A DNA stretch of 64,000 nucleotides from Nageia nagi. Taxonomy: Eukaryota > Pinophyta. Within the stretch, counting starts at the first letter, position 1; each line of letters opens with the position of its first letter. This document shows, in pieces, positions 47,001-60,849 of this stretch. The stretch spans positions 176,204,001 through 176,268,000 of the forward strand of contig JBITNC010000001.1 of assembly GCA_050084985.1 (NCBI GenBank). The letters are read 5' to 3'. Made by a program: the position numbers and the translations under genes. A model generated the notes under the pieces. The model was not told the DNA's origin, did not search any database, and was given only the letters and a program-made list of their open reading frames with translations.

Positions 47001-48719
47001 AGTATCATATTAATGTGGGTCAAGGTTTAGTACACTCAAAGGAGGACTATTACATATTAAACTCTACTAATTTGAAAAATGATTGATTTTCCTTATTTTA
47101 TAGGATTTATTATTTTATATATATTAACTTTGAGTTATTTATATTTCAATCAACTTAAGTATTCATCAAGAAATACCTTATCTAAAATACTTTATAATTT
47201 CCTCTCAGCTTATAAAGATTCTAGGCATTCTTTTGCTAAAAAAATAACAATAAAAGTATCATCCAAGGTATTTCATGATATATCAAGGGTGATATCATGT
47301 CCAAGGTCTTGTATATGAATCTTGATATTCTTTTATATCATTTAATTTATCTTGCAGCTTGTTTACATTTAGCTTGTACTTTAGGTTAAATGCATGGTAA
47401 ACTCATATTAGATTTACATTATCATAAATTATGAACATACCTTTTAGCATTATCATGGTTAAAAATCATAATTAGCCTTATGGATAGTCTAGTTGTATCC
47501 TATTGGATTTATTCTTGCAATATTTATTGATTTTAGAGTTAAACCTTGCATCATATGTATACTTAGCATAATCTTTATCATTATTTTTGGTATTAGATTT
47601 ATCTTTATTGGTAAAAAGAATAATTATCCACCCTAATAATACCATGTACTTATTCATATGAGCATAATAAGAATTATAGGTATCTATTTTTATTTTGTTC
47701 ACCCTTTGATTGGGGTGTAGGGGGCCTACCTACACTCAAGATTAGGGTAAAACCTTTCTTATTTTTATTAATATCTTATAGAATTAGGGTTGAGGTATCA
47801 AAATACATATCAAGAAATCTTAGTAATAAGTCAATAGATAAAGGAAAGGATAAATATCTAATCTATGGTATCTCTTTAATCATATATTAGTTAATTTCTT
47901 GTAATCACTTATTTGAGACTAGCTACTTCATAGTTGTAGTAACTTTATATGATGCACATAAGGTATCTCTGAATCTATCTTACAAGATAAAATATTGAAT
48001 GATTACCTATATAATGATATCCCAAGTATGTGGAATATATTTTCACTCATGACTAGTTTGGTATTTTTCCACCCACTCATTACCCCTTCAAAAGTTTGTG
48101 ACTTCAGATTTTGAGTTCCTTTATTCTCTATAAGTACTTCATCCTTTTGTTCTCAAGCTTATGGTGACTAGGATCTCTAATTCTATGATTATGATGGTAT
48201 AACCATTAACTTCAACTATGTGAAATTCCTTTATGTGTAGTACACCTTACAAGATATATCCAAGTTGGATCCTTAAAACCACTCCAAGAATGAATTTGCT
48301 TCCCTATTGAAAAATATTTCCTATAAGATCATATCATTATTAATTTCAATTCAAGATATTAGCTTAGTAAGAACCTAATTACCATCCATATATAAGACTA
48401 AATAGTTACCAAAGTAGCATGTAACATGCATGGATGGTGAACCAATAGAAAGGAATGAGGCTTTTTCTAATCAATCAAGCTAGTGAGGATTGTTGCCATG
48501 TATCCATAAGCATTCAATTCTTATGACTCTAACTTTATTGAGAATGTAATGATAAGTCATATTTTCCTAGGAGAAAAGGAATTAGATCTCAAGTTTGATG
48601 TGAAAGATATGATTCCTTTGATGTAGTCTCATATTTTTGTTCATCTGGATCCACATTGTTTTATTATGATAAAGATAACTTCTTTTTGTGTCATATGACT
48701 ACTCTATTATTTATGTTAT
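47001..48719. other. gene-free stretch with coding-like relics
   Basis: Short frames only. A minus-strand stretch near 48330-48120 has residual coding character in two frames but no family I recognise. Nothing else supported. Confidence 0.4.
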
Positions 48720-49560
48720 TATACATAGAAACTTGTAATATTATTTAAGTATTTTGTATATTGTTATATATGGTACAACATCCATTCAATTAATATTTTT
48801 CATTATTATCTATTTAAAATAGTAGTTTTATATAAATAATTTGTATCATTATATCAAAAATATATATGGCATAAAATTCCATTAGTTACTAATAAATGCA
48901 ACCATAGAAACATGAAATAAGTTTGTCTCTTATTACTCTTGCTCATTTAGCAAACAAATTAACGATATTCAAATAAACAACACCTTCCATTCTTCACTCA
49001 TTTCTTCTATATCGTATCTCTATTCTACCATTCTCCAAATAAATAAAAATAAAAGAAAATAATAAATATATAAACAAGTTTATTATATATGTACAAACAA
49101 GTTCATTATTTAGTATTATAAAGCATTAACTCTTATTAGGGGAGTTTGGAGACAAGTGAGATGTGAAGGTATTCACATGGGAGGTCCCAAGTTCCACTCC
49201 TACCACATACATTGATTTATAATAGAAACTTGTAACTTCATTTGAATGATTTATAATTTTATGTAAACCATCTATTTATTTATTTTTTATAATTATACAT
49301 ATACATTTATACATTATTTCAATTAATTTGTACTCTACTTTAAACACAAGAGTATTTTGGTCCCTCTTAATTAATTGATAAAAATAAGATATAATATACA
49401 AATAAATAATACCTTCATCCATTCTTCAATCTTATACTTTATCTCTTACCTCCATTCTTTAAGCATATAATTATACAAGCAAATACACAAATAAGTTCAT
49501 TACTTAAACACAAATAGGTTTATTACTTAATGAATTATGAAAATAATCTATTGAATATAA
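48720..49560. repeat. dispersed non-coding repeat, copies 2 and 3
   Basis: 48720-49100 and 49230-49560 resemble each other and 19020-19640 (GTTTGTCTCTTATTACTCTTGC-like, then AACACCTTCCATTC and CTACCATTCTCC). Diverged, same orientation. Confidence 0.45.
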
Positions 49561-50040
49561 ATGAATTATATTAAAATTGGTAACAACTAAAATACATAAT
49601 GAACCATCAACCATTCACTTATTTTTAGGTATTTTATACAAAAAAATTGCATTCAAGTTTAAATGTGAGAGTCAAACATATGCTTTATATTGAATATATT
49701 TGTAAGCTTTTTCATCTTTCATGTCATAATATACTTTTGGTGTATAATTTATTTATTCTATTTACCTATATTACAACAAAAAATACCATTAACAATGACC
49801 AATTGGGGTGGCTTTCACTAGGTATTCAAAATTTTCCACTATATATCATTTTGATGGAAGGTTTTATGGTGCGATTTTAAGCCTCAACCATAAATCATAA
49901 GGTGGCAAGCATAAGTCACCCTTCAATCTCATCCAAACAAAAAATTGAAAAAAACCCTATGACTGAACTTACACAAGTTATTTCATTTTTGATGGGATTA
50001 GACCTAATTGTACTCATAATATATGATCGAGGATAGGAGA
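49561..50040. other. gene-free stretch
   Basis: Short frames only; leads into the decayed PPR region. Confidence 0.4.
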
Positions 50041-51398
50041 GGAGGAAAGGAAGGAGATGTTTGGAAGCAGAGGTAAGCCAAGTATATTCTTCCATATTTT
50101 GCATAGATTTCTTAAGGATTTTTTAAGGATTTTTTTGAAAATCCATTTTTTGTGTATGTTGGAATTATTACAGACCATGAAATTGAATTTGCATCATGCA
50201 TCTTGTCAAATAATTACCAACCTAGTCTATCCTTCCACATTTTGCATGCATGTCTTTAGTTTTTTTTTTTCTAAAACACATTTTGCATTTTACTAAAAAT
50301 TTCTTAGGCCTTGTGTATTCTTTCACTTTTACATACATGCCTATATAGGAATTCAAAATCCAAATATTTGAATTATATACACAAACCCAATTATGTTTTT
50401 ATGAATATTTTGTAGTAAAGTTCAATGTTCCCTCAATAGTATTATGGATTTTATCAGAGAATCCATTTTGTGCATATTATGTAATCATTGTAGACCATGA
50501 AATCATGTTTCACATCATGCATCTTATCAAATAATTCTTGGTCCTTATGTATTCTTTTACATTTTATGTACATGTCTATCAAGGCATTTAAAAGCCAAAT
50601 ATTCAAATTACAAGCACCATGTAGACACTTCTACATATCCAATTCAAGTTTATGAGTATATTGGTAGTAAATATCATTACAAATTAGGAAACTATATTTG
50701 CATCATGCATCTTGTCAAACAATTCCTTTCCCTTGTATATTCTTCCATATTTTGCATACATTTCTTAGGGCTTGTTTTGAAAATCCATTTTGTATATATC
50801 TTGTAATCATTACAAACCATGAAATGGTATTTGCATCATACATCTTGTCAAACAATTGCTATACCTTGTGTATTTTTCCACATTTTACATACATGTCTTA
50901 GGAATTTTTTTTTGAAAACCATTTTGCATCTTGTAAAACAATTCTCAAGCCTTTTGTATTCTTCCACATTTTTTGTACATGTTTATAGGGTCATTCAAAA
51001 ACCCAAATATTTGAATTATAAGACCATGTAGATACTTACACACACCTAATTTAGGTTTTATGGGTATTTTTTACATGAGGTTTAAAGCTCCCTCATGATA
51101 AAAAAGCTACCTATTGATACTAATTTAGATTGGTATGAGCAATCAAAATGATATCATTACATAGCTTATGCAAAGAAGGTAGATAAGATATCCTTACGGA
51201 GATAACAATGCTTCATTGGTTAAAGAAGATAAAGTGGTTGTTGACATAACATCTTCAAATTTATTATTGTATTAATAATGTGGCACACATGAAGGCTTTC
51301 TACTCATTACTTGCAGATCAAGAACTTATTATTGATATGAGGTTGATTCATCATTGTTAACTAGACCTACATGACTACATTCAAGTAGAACACATACA
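50041..51398 (-). pseudogene. strongly decayed PPR repeats, left part
   Basis: Minus-strand M-Y-A-K-C helices (ATTTTGCATACATG on the plus strand) recur at about 50096, 50228, 50324, 50558, 50747, 50878 and 50965, irregularly spaced (87-234 bp), each with an upstream LFDKM-like stretch. They are remnants of PLS-type PPR motifs with many deletions. Confidence 0.65.
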
Positions 51399-53544
51399 AA
51401 GGTTATTCTATTAGGGTTGGTTCCCAAGTACATCTATCAAATATTCTAAGAGCATACTTGTTATAACCATAACATAGATATCCTTCAATCATTACATTCC
51501 ATAAAATTTTGTATGCATCTTCAATATTCTCAAACAATTCTTTATCCTTGTGTATTATTCCACATTTTGCATATGTATCTATTAGGGTATTCATAACCAT
51601 AATATTTGATACAAAATCATTTTTAAGTACTCTTTTATGGATGCAGTTCATACCTTCTTCTAGGGATCCTATGGTGGCACATGTTGGAAAAGGTTACAGA
51701 GTTTGGCTTTACATATGATATTTGCATCTACTTAAAAGTCTCTAGATCCATTTTAGAAAACCCATTTTATATTTATCTTACTATCATTGCATTATATGAA
51801 ACTATATCTACATAATGCATCTTATTTAATAATTCTTAAGCTTTGTATATTCTTTCACATTTTATATACATGCTTATCAGGCATTAACAACCACAACATT
51901 CAATTTAAAAGCACCAAGTAGACATATCCAAATACCAAATTCATTTTTATGAGAATTTTAGTAGTGAATTTTGAATCTCCCTTCATGATAGCTTGCAAGG
52001 AAAAGAACATTAAAAATGCATGCATAATGATTCATCCTAGGAATAATGCAATAAGAGTCACTAATTCTTTATAGTATTTACAACCATCATCCACTAGACC
52101 TACATGGCTACATGCAAGTAGAACACATATAAAGGTTATGCTATTAGGGTTTGTTCCTAATTACTTCATCTATAAAATAGTTTAAGGGGATCCTTGATGT
52201 ATTCATGAATTTCATATACTCCAATCATTGAATTCCATGAAACTATGTTTACATCATGCATGTTATCAAACAATTCTTAGGCCTTGTGTATTATTTCATA
52301 TTTTGCATATATAAATTTTATGGAAATCACAACCATAATATTCATTGCAAAATCATTTTCAACTACTCTTTTATGGATGTACATAACTTATTCTAGGGCT
52401 CCCATGGTGAAACATATTGGAGGAATGCTAGTAAAGGTTACAAACTTTGGCTTTATCATCTAATAATTACATCTACTTAAAATTCACTAGATGCATTTTA
52501 GAAAATTGATTTTATATATATCTTGCAATCATTGTATTCTATGAAGTTGTATCTACATCATGCATCTTATCAAACAATTCTTGGGCTTTGTGTATTCTTT
52601 CACATTTTGCATACATGCCTATCAAGGCATTCACAACCACAATATTCAATTTACAATCACCAAGTAGACATATTCAAATATTCAATTTAGGTTTTATGGG
52701 TATTTTGGTAATGATGTTTGAAGCTCCCTAATGATAGAAACTTACACAAATAAGAAGGTCAAAAATGCATGTATAATGATTCATCCCAGGAATAATGTAA
52801 TAAAAGTCACTCATGCTATTAAAGTATTTACAATCATCATCCACTAGACTTGTATGGTTGCATGTACATAGACACATTCAAAGGTTATGATATTAGAGTT
52901 GGTTAAAAAGTTCTTCATCTATCAAAAAGTTTAAGGGCATCCTTGATATAGCCATGAATTGTATATCCTCCAATCATTACATTCCATGAAACTATGACTT
53001 CATCATGTATCTTGTTAATTAATTTTTGAGCCTTGTATATTGTTTTACATTTTGCATACATGTCTATTAGTGCAATCATAACCATAAAATCCAATGCAAA
53101 ACCATTTTAAACTACTCTTTTATGGATTCCCATACCTTCTTATAGGGCTCCCATAGTAGCACATGCTAGAAGAATACTTCCAATGGTTACATACTTTGGC
53201 TTTACATATAATAATTACATCTTCTTAAAATTATTTAGAACTATTTCAAAAAATCCATTTTTTGCATAGCTTGTAATCATTACATTCCATGAAATTATAT
53301 CTACATCATGCATCTTGTTTAATAATTCTTGGGATTTGTGTATTCTTTCATATTTTGCATACATGGCTATTAGGGCATTCACAACCATAATATGTGATTT
53401 ACAATCACCAAGTATACTTACCTAATAACCAAAAAAAGGCCTTTATAAATAATAAATAAAATAACAAAAATATTCGTGTGGGAATGTTACATAGACTATT
53501 TCATTTTTCTTGGGGTTGACCTAGGATTGTTGCAACATTTGAGA

Positions 53545-53610
53545 GGAGAGGAGTGGAAAGGAGAGGGTCTAAAAAGGAGAGGAGAGGAGATGAGAGGAGG
53601 AGAGGCTTTG
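53545..53610 (+). repeat. purine-rich GGAGA tract
   Basis: GAGAGGAGAGGAG-type repeats, one of three similar tracts in the PPR region (also 50030-50065 and 54345-54405). Each is preceded by a TATTTCATTTTT-like stretch 30-60 bp upstream, so the three are copies of one inserted sequence. Confidence 0.7.
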
Positions 53611-54344
53611 TAACATACTAGGAAACTATATTTTCACTATGCAACTTATAAAATAATTCTTGATCTAGTGTATCTTTTCTTTAGGTTTGATTCCCAAGTG
53701 CTTCATCTATCAAAGAGTTTAAGGGCATCCTTGCTCTAGCCATGAATTGTATATCCTCCAATTATTGCATTCCATGAAACTATGAATACATAATGCATAT
53801 TTTCAAATGATTCATGGTCCTTATGTATTTTTCCACATTTTACATATATGTCTATCAGGGTAGTCATAATCATAATATTTGATGCAAAACCATTTTTAAC
53901 TACTCTTTGATGGATGTCCATACCTTCTTCTAGGGATCACATTATGGAACATGCTTGAAGAATTCCAACAAAAGTTACAAAGTATGACTTTATATATGAT
54001 AACTACATTTTTTTTAAAATTCTTTAGAGTCATTTTAGAAATCCCATTTTATGCATATCTTCTAACCATTGCATTCCATGAAACTATATTTGCATCATGC
54101 ATCTTGTTTAACAATTCTTGGGCTTTAGATATTCTTCCATATTTTGCATGCATGCCTATCATGGCATTCACAATCACAACATTCAATTTACAAGAAATGA
54201 TTAAACATATCCACAAACCCAACATTAGACCAAAAATTCCCTATGATAGCAACTAATTTGAAACAAAATAAAATATATATATATCGTGCGAGAACCTTAC
54301 ATTGGCTATTTCATTTTTGAGGTGTAGGTTAGGATTTTCATGAT

Positions 54345-54405
54345 ATTTAAGAGGAGAGGAGAGGAGAAAAGAGAAGGGGAGGAAGGAGAGGGAGGAAAGG
54401 CTTGG
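54345..54405 (+). repeat. purine-rich GGAGA tract
   Basis: AAGAGGAGAGGAGAGGAG start, then further A/G-only sequence. Lies between two B-type PPR units (54138 and 54533) where the expected A unit is missing. Confidence 0.7.
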
Positions 54406-55319
54406 TAGTAGATTATAAAACTATATTTGTATCTTGAATATTATGCATATCTTATGATTAGTGTATTCCATGAAACTATATCTACATCATGCATCTTGTT
54501 AAATAATTCTTGGGATTTATGTATAATTATTTCATATTTTGCATACATGGCTATTAAGGTATTTTCAACCATAAAATTCAATTTCCAAGTACCAAGTAGA
54601 CAAGTCCACATACCTAATTCAAATTTTAAGGGTATTTTGGAAATGATATGCGAAGCTCCATCATGATAGCTTGCACAACCAATAAGGTTAACAATGCATG
54701 TATAATGATTCATCCCAAGAATAATGCAATAAGAGTCCAATATAAAAGAGTTTAAATGCATATTTGTTATAGATATAAATCCATATTCTTTAATTATTAT
54801 ATTTTTTCAAACAATATAGGGTATCAACTTTCTAGTGCATATTCTAAATAAATTAAAGACATTCTATCAAGTAATTGATTCAAATTATGAATATGCATAT
54901 GTTATTAAACTAGCTAATAATAATTTTATCAAGGAGAAGAAGTTGAATAATATTTTTAATTTATTTAGAATATGAATTAGAAAGAATACAACTTTTATTA
55001 GTGATTTGTAATTCGTATGAAAATTTTGCAAATATTCTTTTGTACCTATCTATCTTTTGTATTTTTCTATAGTTTGTTTCCCATGCTACACCTACATCTA
55101 CATTGAAATTTTATTTGTAATCTTTAAGCTCAAGCGACACTTCATACCATGCCAAATCATTAGGCTTAAAATCCAAGGAATGGAGTTCAAGCCTCATGAT
55201 TTAACATGGTACAAAGCAAAACTTGAGTTTCAGGATGATAAGATTCAAAATATGTTAGGTAAACATAGATGTAACAAGTGAAGAAGAATTACAAGAAGAG
55301 GTTGTAGAGATATTATGTT

Positions 55320-56210
55320 TTCACTACAATTTTTGGGCCTTATTTTTGGAAATGAATATTATTTTCTATGGTTTTAATTAAATGATTCATATATGCTCTA
55401 CAGTTTCAACATAAGATGTAATAGTTGGGAATCACATGTTTTTTTATATTTGGTTAAGTATTACAAGCATTTTTTTCCAACTTACCACTTCTGAATTGGT
55501 ATAGTTGCATCATTTCAGAACATAGGGTGGATGAGGCTAACTTATCACTTATGGTCTAATAGTACAAGCATGAAAAAGATAATTTGTTATTTTTTTATAG
55601 GTTTATTACAATTATCATATCAACTTTTGGGTCCCATTTTTAGATATAAAGATTATGCTTTACAATTTCACTTATGACCTAATGATCCAAATATGATCTA
55701 CAATTGCAACATAAGATACAAAAATTAATAGCCGTATGTTTCTTTTTTTTGTATTTATATAAGTATTACAAGCATATTTTTTCCAACTTATCACTTTTAG
55801 ACATGGATTTGGGCCATATTATTTGACATGAAGATTATTCTCTACAATTTCAATTATGCTCAAATGATTCAAATATGGTCTACAATTTTAACATAAGATG
55901 CAACAATTGGGAATCATATATTTTTTTTCTATTCTTGTATAAGTATTACAAGAATATTTTTACCAACTTACCAATTATAGAATGATACAATTGCATCATT
56001 TTAGAGTGTAAGGTGGATGAGGCTAACTTATTACTTTTGGTCATGCTTTTGGGCTCTATTTTTGGAGATGAAGCTTATGCTCTACAATTTCAATTATGCT
56101 CAAATAATTTAAATATCTATAATTTTTATATAATATGCAACACTTGGAAACCACATATCTTTTCTATGCTTGTATAAGTATTATGGGCATAATTTTTCTA
56201 ACTTAGCACT
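55320..56210. repeat. diverged tandem repeat of about 180-300 bp
   Basis: The series CTACAATTT, ACATAAGATGCAA, GGGAATCACAT, GTATAAGTATTACA and CCAACTTACCA recurs with its second element at about 55408, 55703, 55885 and 56120. Non-coding. Confidence 0.8.
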
Positions 56211-56270
56211 TTGGTTCATTTTCTATAATTAAAATAATTTTTCACTAGTATTTGTACTTAAACTTACTCG

Positions 56271-56500
56271 ATCGTTTTATATCATATATTGGTGTATTTA
56301 GATCATTTAATATAATATGTTGGTACATTTATATCATTTCATATTATGTTTTAGTACATTTAGATCATTTAATATCATATGTTTGTATATTTAGATCATT
56401 TCATACCATATGCTAGTTCATTTAGATAATTTCATATCATATGTTGGTTAATTTAGATAATTTCACATCATATGTTAATGTATTTAGATAATTTCATATC
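56271..56500. repeat. 31-bp tandem repeat, about 7 units
   Basis: Units read TTTAGATCATTTCATATCAT then ATGTTGGTA with variation (ATC or ATA in the middle). Confidence 0.92.
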
Positions 56501-56759
56501 CAAGGATTGGGTAATTATTTATGTGGTGATTAGGTGTTCCTTTAAGAGTTATCATTCTTTGGACTAGGATAAGTAAGGATTGAATGATGACTGGTTAGTT
56601 CTACTAGGCCATCCTTTAGGAGCCTATGGCCAACACTATGAGTATCTATTGAGCATTAGATAATCAAGGATGATGTAGTATAGAAGCATCATGCAATAAT
56701 GGTCCCAAAATATGCATAATTTCTTTATAAATAATAATTATTTGAAAATAAGCATAATA

Positions 56760-56940
56760 TGCCATCTCAAAGTTTAATATGGTGGGATTTACTTACCCTC
56801 TTGAAGTATAATGTGGTGGGAAGTACCTATCCTTTAAAGTATAAGGTGGTAAGGTATGCATGTCCCCTTAATGTATAAGGTAGTGGGTTCTACCCACCAC
56901 CTTAAAGTATAAAGTGGCTGGTATACACCATCATCTTAAA
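56760..56940. repeat. 35-40-bp tandem repeat, about 5 units
   Basis: Units hold CCTTAAAGTATAAGGTGGT and a short variable link. Confidence 0.85.
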
Positions 56941-59299
56941 TACTAAATTATAGTTCAAGTATATTTAGAGATGGGAAAATCAACTTTACATTGGCATGTT
57001 TTGCTTGCCATCATAGAGTCAAGACTTTTAGCGATAACCTCAATGATGGTGAACATAATACCACCACTAACACTATTTGGTGGGGTTCTTTTTCCACCAC
57101 CAAAAGTCTTTTTGGGTCTAACTATGTATTTATATTAAGTATACCTTGGGTGGTGTTATTTTCCTATTTAATAGTTGCTACTCATACAACCATCTCAGTT
57201 TATACTAAGTCAATTAGAGTTCACCATGGTGTAAGGGAAAAGACCTTGTAAATTCATTCTAAAAGTCTACCATGAGGTAAAGATTCTATCCATGGAGCAC
57301 TTATTCCTTTACAAAAATTTCAAAATACATGCAAATGATTTGAAATTCATACCTTTTTTGGGTACATTTTGGGTTGCATCCTACTCTCATGCATTCCTAG
57401 GTTCATAATGTTTGAATTTTATATAGAATTAAAGATAAATACATACATAATTTAAAGTACCTTATACTATTTATAAATCCTTGCTTATCCTTCAGTCCTA
57501 TACTCAAGATGTTATAGCCAACAATCAAGCTAAAGTGGAAGTTCCAGTATGGGTTGAATTTCCTAGTTTGCATGTGTTCTTATGATTTTTTTGCATACTC
57601 TTGTAGTCTCCCTATGTAATATTATGTGTAATTAGGTTGAGGGTTCTTTTCTATTCATCCCATTAAGATGGTTTGCATCAAATTTGATCTCACCAAGGAT
57701 TTACATAGATTTATTAACATTAAGATCGGTGATCACTCTATTTGGCTATGGATTTTATACAATAATTTATTTAATACATATTATTATTAATCCTTGACTC
57801 ATAACATTAAATACTATTCTTTAATAGAATGGAACTTTAAATAGACTCAAAATCCCTTTATCACTTTATGTGTTCCTTCTAATGGTGCTAAAGGGGGCAT
57901 GAAGAATGGAACACATTCTCAAAAATGAAAAACCACCAATATAAGCAATTAGAACTCATTAACTTATCTTAAAAAGTTTCTCCAATAGTCTCTACTGATA
58001 CTTCTCCACCACCCACCTCAAATCCCCTAGTAGTAGCAATCATGCAACAACCCACCACCTCTCCTTTATTTTTCACCACTATGTAACCTCCTAAATCCAT
58101 GTACATCATTCCTTCCACTTCATCAATGCATATAAAACATCCTTTTTCATCCTCCTTATGGTTGATACCTTATTTAGCCTTAATTATGGTTGGAATTCAT
58201 TCCATACTTGGTCCTATTTTATCTTCTTCCTATAAAGGTATTATTTTAGTAGCTCCTATCCATACTCCTTTTATAGAGGAATTAGTTTTCAAAGATTTTC
58301 ATTCTCAAAGTCCTTCAAAAGATGGATGTGACTCTCTTTTTAACAAATGGCATTAGAGAGAAGAAATGCATCACCAAATACATCACCTTGAGGAAAGTGA
58401 TTCAAATATCTCTAAGTCCTTTGGTTCCTTAGGATCATTAGAATATGTCAAAGATGTCATATATATTGCAAATCTTGATATATCCTTATGATTAAACTTT
58501 CTAATGGAATGTAAAAGGATTGATAGATCTAGTCTATAAATATTTAATTTGTAGTCAGTTGGATAACACCTCTCACTATATGCCTATAATAAATTAATAT
58601 CAATTATTTTATTTTTCAATGTACCTATAATTTTCATTGGCCACATAACATTTTTCTTGCCACTAATCATTCTACTAGGAAAGGTGATGTCATGAGTATA
58701 ATTGGTTCTAAGTAGCAACCACATATTAGGACTTAGGGAGGTGACCCTAAAAACCTATAAATATATACTTACTTTAGATAAATGGTAAGCCATTTGTTAT
58801 TGTTAATAATTATGCTTCTAATAAAGCCCTTGATACATGTACCTTTTGGTGTTGGTTGGATTTATGTTTACCTACTCATATACTTTCCTATTGAAGGAAA
58901 TAAATATTGGTACTAATGAGTAGATGAGGTTCCTAGAGGTAAGTTGGAATTGAGGAAGAGAAGTTTAATACACCATAAAAAGCTAAATCAGTATTATCAG
59001 CTATTGATGATGTGAGAAAGAAATTAGGGTGCATACTTGGTAATCAAGGAGAGCAATGAATGTATCATCAAATCACTCAGCATCCCTAAAATTCAAAAAT
59101 GCTAAACATACTACACTATCTATTGATGACGCTACCAAATGAGCATATCAAACCATGAACATTAATTTCTTTTAGTATTCCCCTTAATAGTAATGGTTTG
59201 AATTTCAATTCTATTTTTGAGATGAAAGAATTGGTATTTCTATAAGGATTCAATGAATATATAATATATATGTAATATGATCATAAAAATTACAATATT
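56941..59299. other. gene-free stretch with two open frames of unknown meaning
   Basis: Plus-strand frames at 56991-57251 (86 codons) and 58099-58356 (85 codons) are open but match no family that I recognise and have no coding context. The left edge of the copia element (its 3' LTR) should lie in the right part, but I could not place it. Confidence 0.4.
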
Positions 59300-59470
59300 A
59301 GAACTCAATGAATCCATATTTCATTAAATCTCATATGAAATGATGAGAAATATATATGTACTTGCTCTTGATGTGAAACATTGGATTCTTTATCATGGAC
59401 ATTGTGTTAGTGTTGTCATAGTGGATTTTGGTAGATTGGAAAATCTTCATGCCCAAGTTTATAAATAATT

Positions 59471-59698
59471 TCACATCCAAATTTCTTGAATATAAGAAGA
59501 GGATGAAGTCATGTATTCTAATTTTGTAGTGGATAGATAAATTGTGGGTTTATTCTTGCCACTCCATGAGACTAACAATTCATGAAATAAGAAGGCATAC
59601 CTAGATGTGGTATTCCCTATTTTCAAGGCTTCTAGTCCAATTTGCATATATATATGCTTGGATATATTCATAATTAGTATTTTTATACCATAAGCCAA
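59471..59698 (-). pseudogene. copia RNase H
   Basis: The open stretch ends with the copia signature LVSWSGKNKPTIYLSTTKLE then YMTSSSSYIQEIWM. In active elements the T-x-x-E-Y-x-A motif carries the catalytic Glu; the Glu is kept here. Preceded by degraded RT. Confidence 0.9.
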
Positions 59699-59899
59699 AA
59701 CATTTTATGCCACTCACATAGTGAAGTATTCATTTGGTTGCTTGCTAATGGTACGCATGTGTAAAATGCATAAATCAAGCTACTATAAAAATTATAAACA
59801 TGATATCATACCTCATAGTTGTGAGATACATTAGGCTACTAACAATATACCTATATAATGTTACATCAATAAGAGAATATGAATCCTCTTTTATTAGTT

Positions 59900-60650
59900 T
59901 ATAACCAACCACTACAATAGTATCAATTAGTTTTCATTCCTTAATAGTAAATTTAACCAAAAGATGAATATAATTTGTTTGAGTGAGAAAGATACAATTA
60001 AATGATTATTGAAATTGCATGCCTAGAAAATATTACTTTTCATCCATATCATTCATATGAACCTCATTAATTCATTCATATTATTAATATATAATCAAAT
60101 GATGATGAAGTTAGAACTAATTACCTTGGTGGAAAATTTAACTTCTGCTAAGCATCTTTGATAGCCATGTTGGTTAAAGCAGGTGTCAATTGGTACCATA
60201 GTCTAGATTCTTGCTTGATCGTATAAAGAGCTTACTTTAGCCTACATACTTTATCTTAATATTCTACAACTATGAATCCTTGTGGTTGATTCACATATAC
60301 CTATTATTCTAAATCTTCATTCAAGAAGGTTGATTTAGATTCCATTTGGTAAATTGTGATACCAAAATTAGAAGCTAATGCAAAGAGAGATTTGATTATC
60401 TCTAATCTATTGATGGGATAAAATGTTTCTTCATAGTTCAATCCATATTTTTGAATATAGCATTTTACTACTAGGTGGTCTTTGCACTTAGCAATGCTAC
60501 CTTACACACTATGCCTCAACTTGTAGATCCACTTGATTCCAATGATGTTGTTGCTATTTGAAAGAGGAACTAGCTCCCAAGATTCATTTTTATAGATCTT
60601 ATTAATATTATCTTCCATATATTTTCACCAATATTCATTCATTATTGTTT
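59900..60650 (-). pseudogene. copia reverse transcriptase, decayed
   Basis: Near 60590-60420 the minus strand reads SWELVPLSNSN, IIGIKWIYKLRHSV, a HLVVKCYIQKYGLNYEETF stretch: the copia RT N-terminal motifs, with stops. Further left the frame is largely lost. Confidence 0.8.
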
Positions 60651-60849
60651 TCTTAAAGTTTTTTATCTTAACAAATAAATATGGTATCAAGGCATAGCTA
60701 ATCATATGATCATAACCCCTTGATTATTATCGAATCACTCTTCTAGTGAAATCATCATCCAACATCTAAGTGTGTGGATGATATCTAGTGATCCTCTTAT
60801 TATATGTATCACCAATTTTGGATGGAGTTATCACAATAGGGACATTAGG

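Larger units (their letters stand above)
51399..54770 (-). pseudogene. PLS-class PPR pseudogene amplified as a tandem array
   Basis: PPR proteins bind organellar RNA. Minus-strand stretches show the family signature: 51651-51403 (VMNTLIDTYAKCG, then LWNVMIEGY), 53921-53736 (MTTLIDIYVKCGKIHK, SWNAIIGGY) and 54761-54441 (MNHYTCIVNLIG, MWTCLLG, ENTLIAMYAKYE, VSWNTLI). M-Y-A-K-C marks alternate at 51561/51856, 52297/52601, 53046/53349 and 53834/54138, plus one at 54533: pairs about 300 bp apart, repeated every 736-789 bp. Each larger unit fuses an E-motif-like segment to PPR helices. All frames are broken. A target or organelle cannot be given. Confidence 0.8.

Noticed and set aside
58099-58356. 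85-codon plus-strand ORF with hydrophobic N-terminal part
   Set aside because: No neighbours, no recognised family and AT-rich surroundings full of stops; not enough to call a gene.
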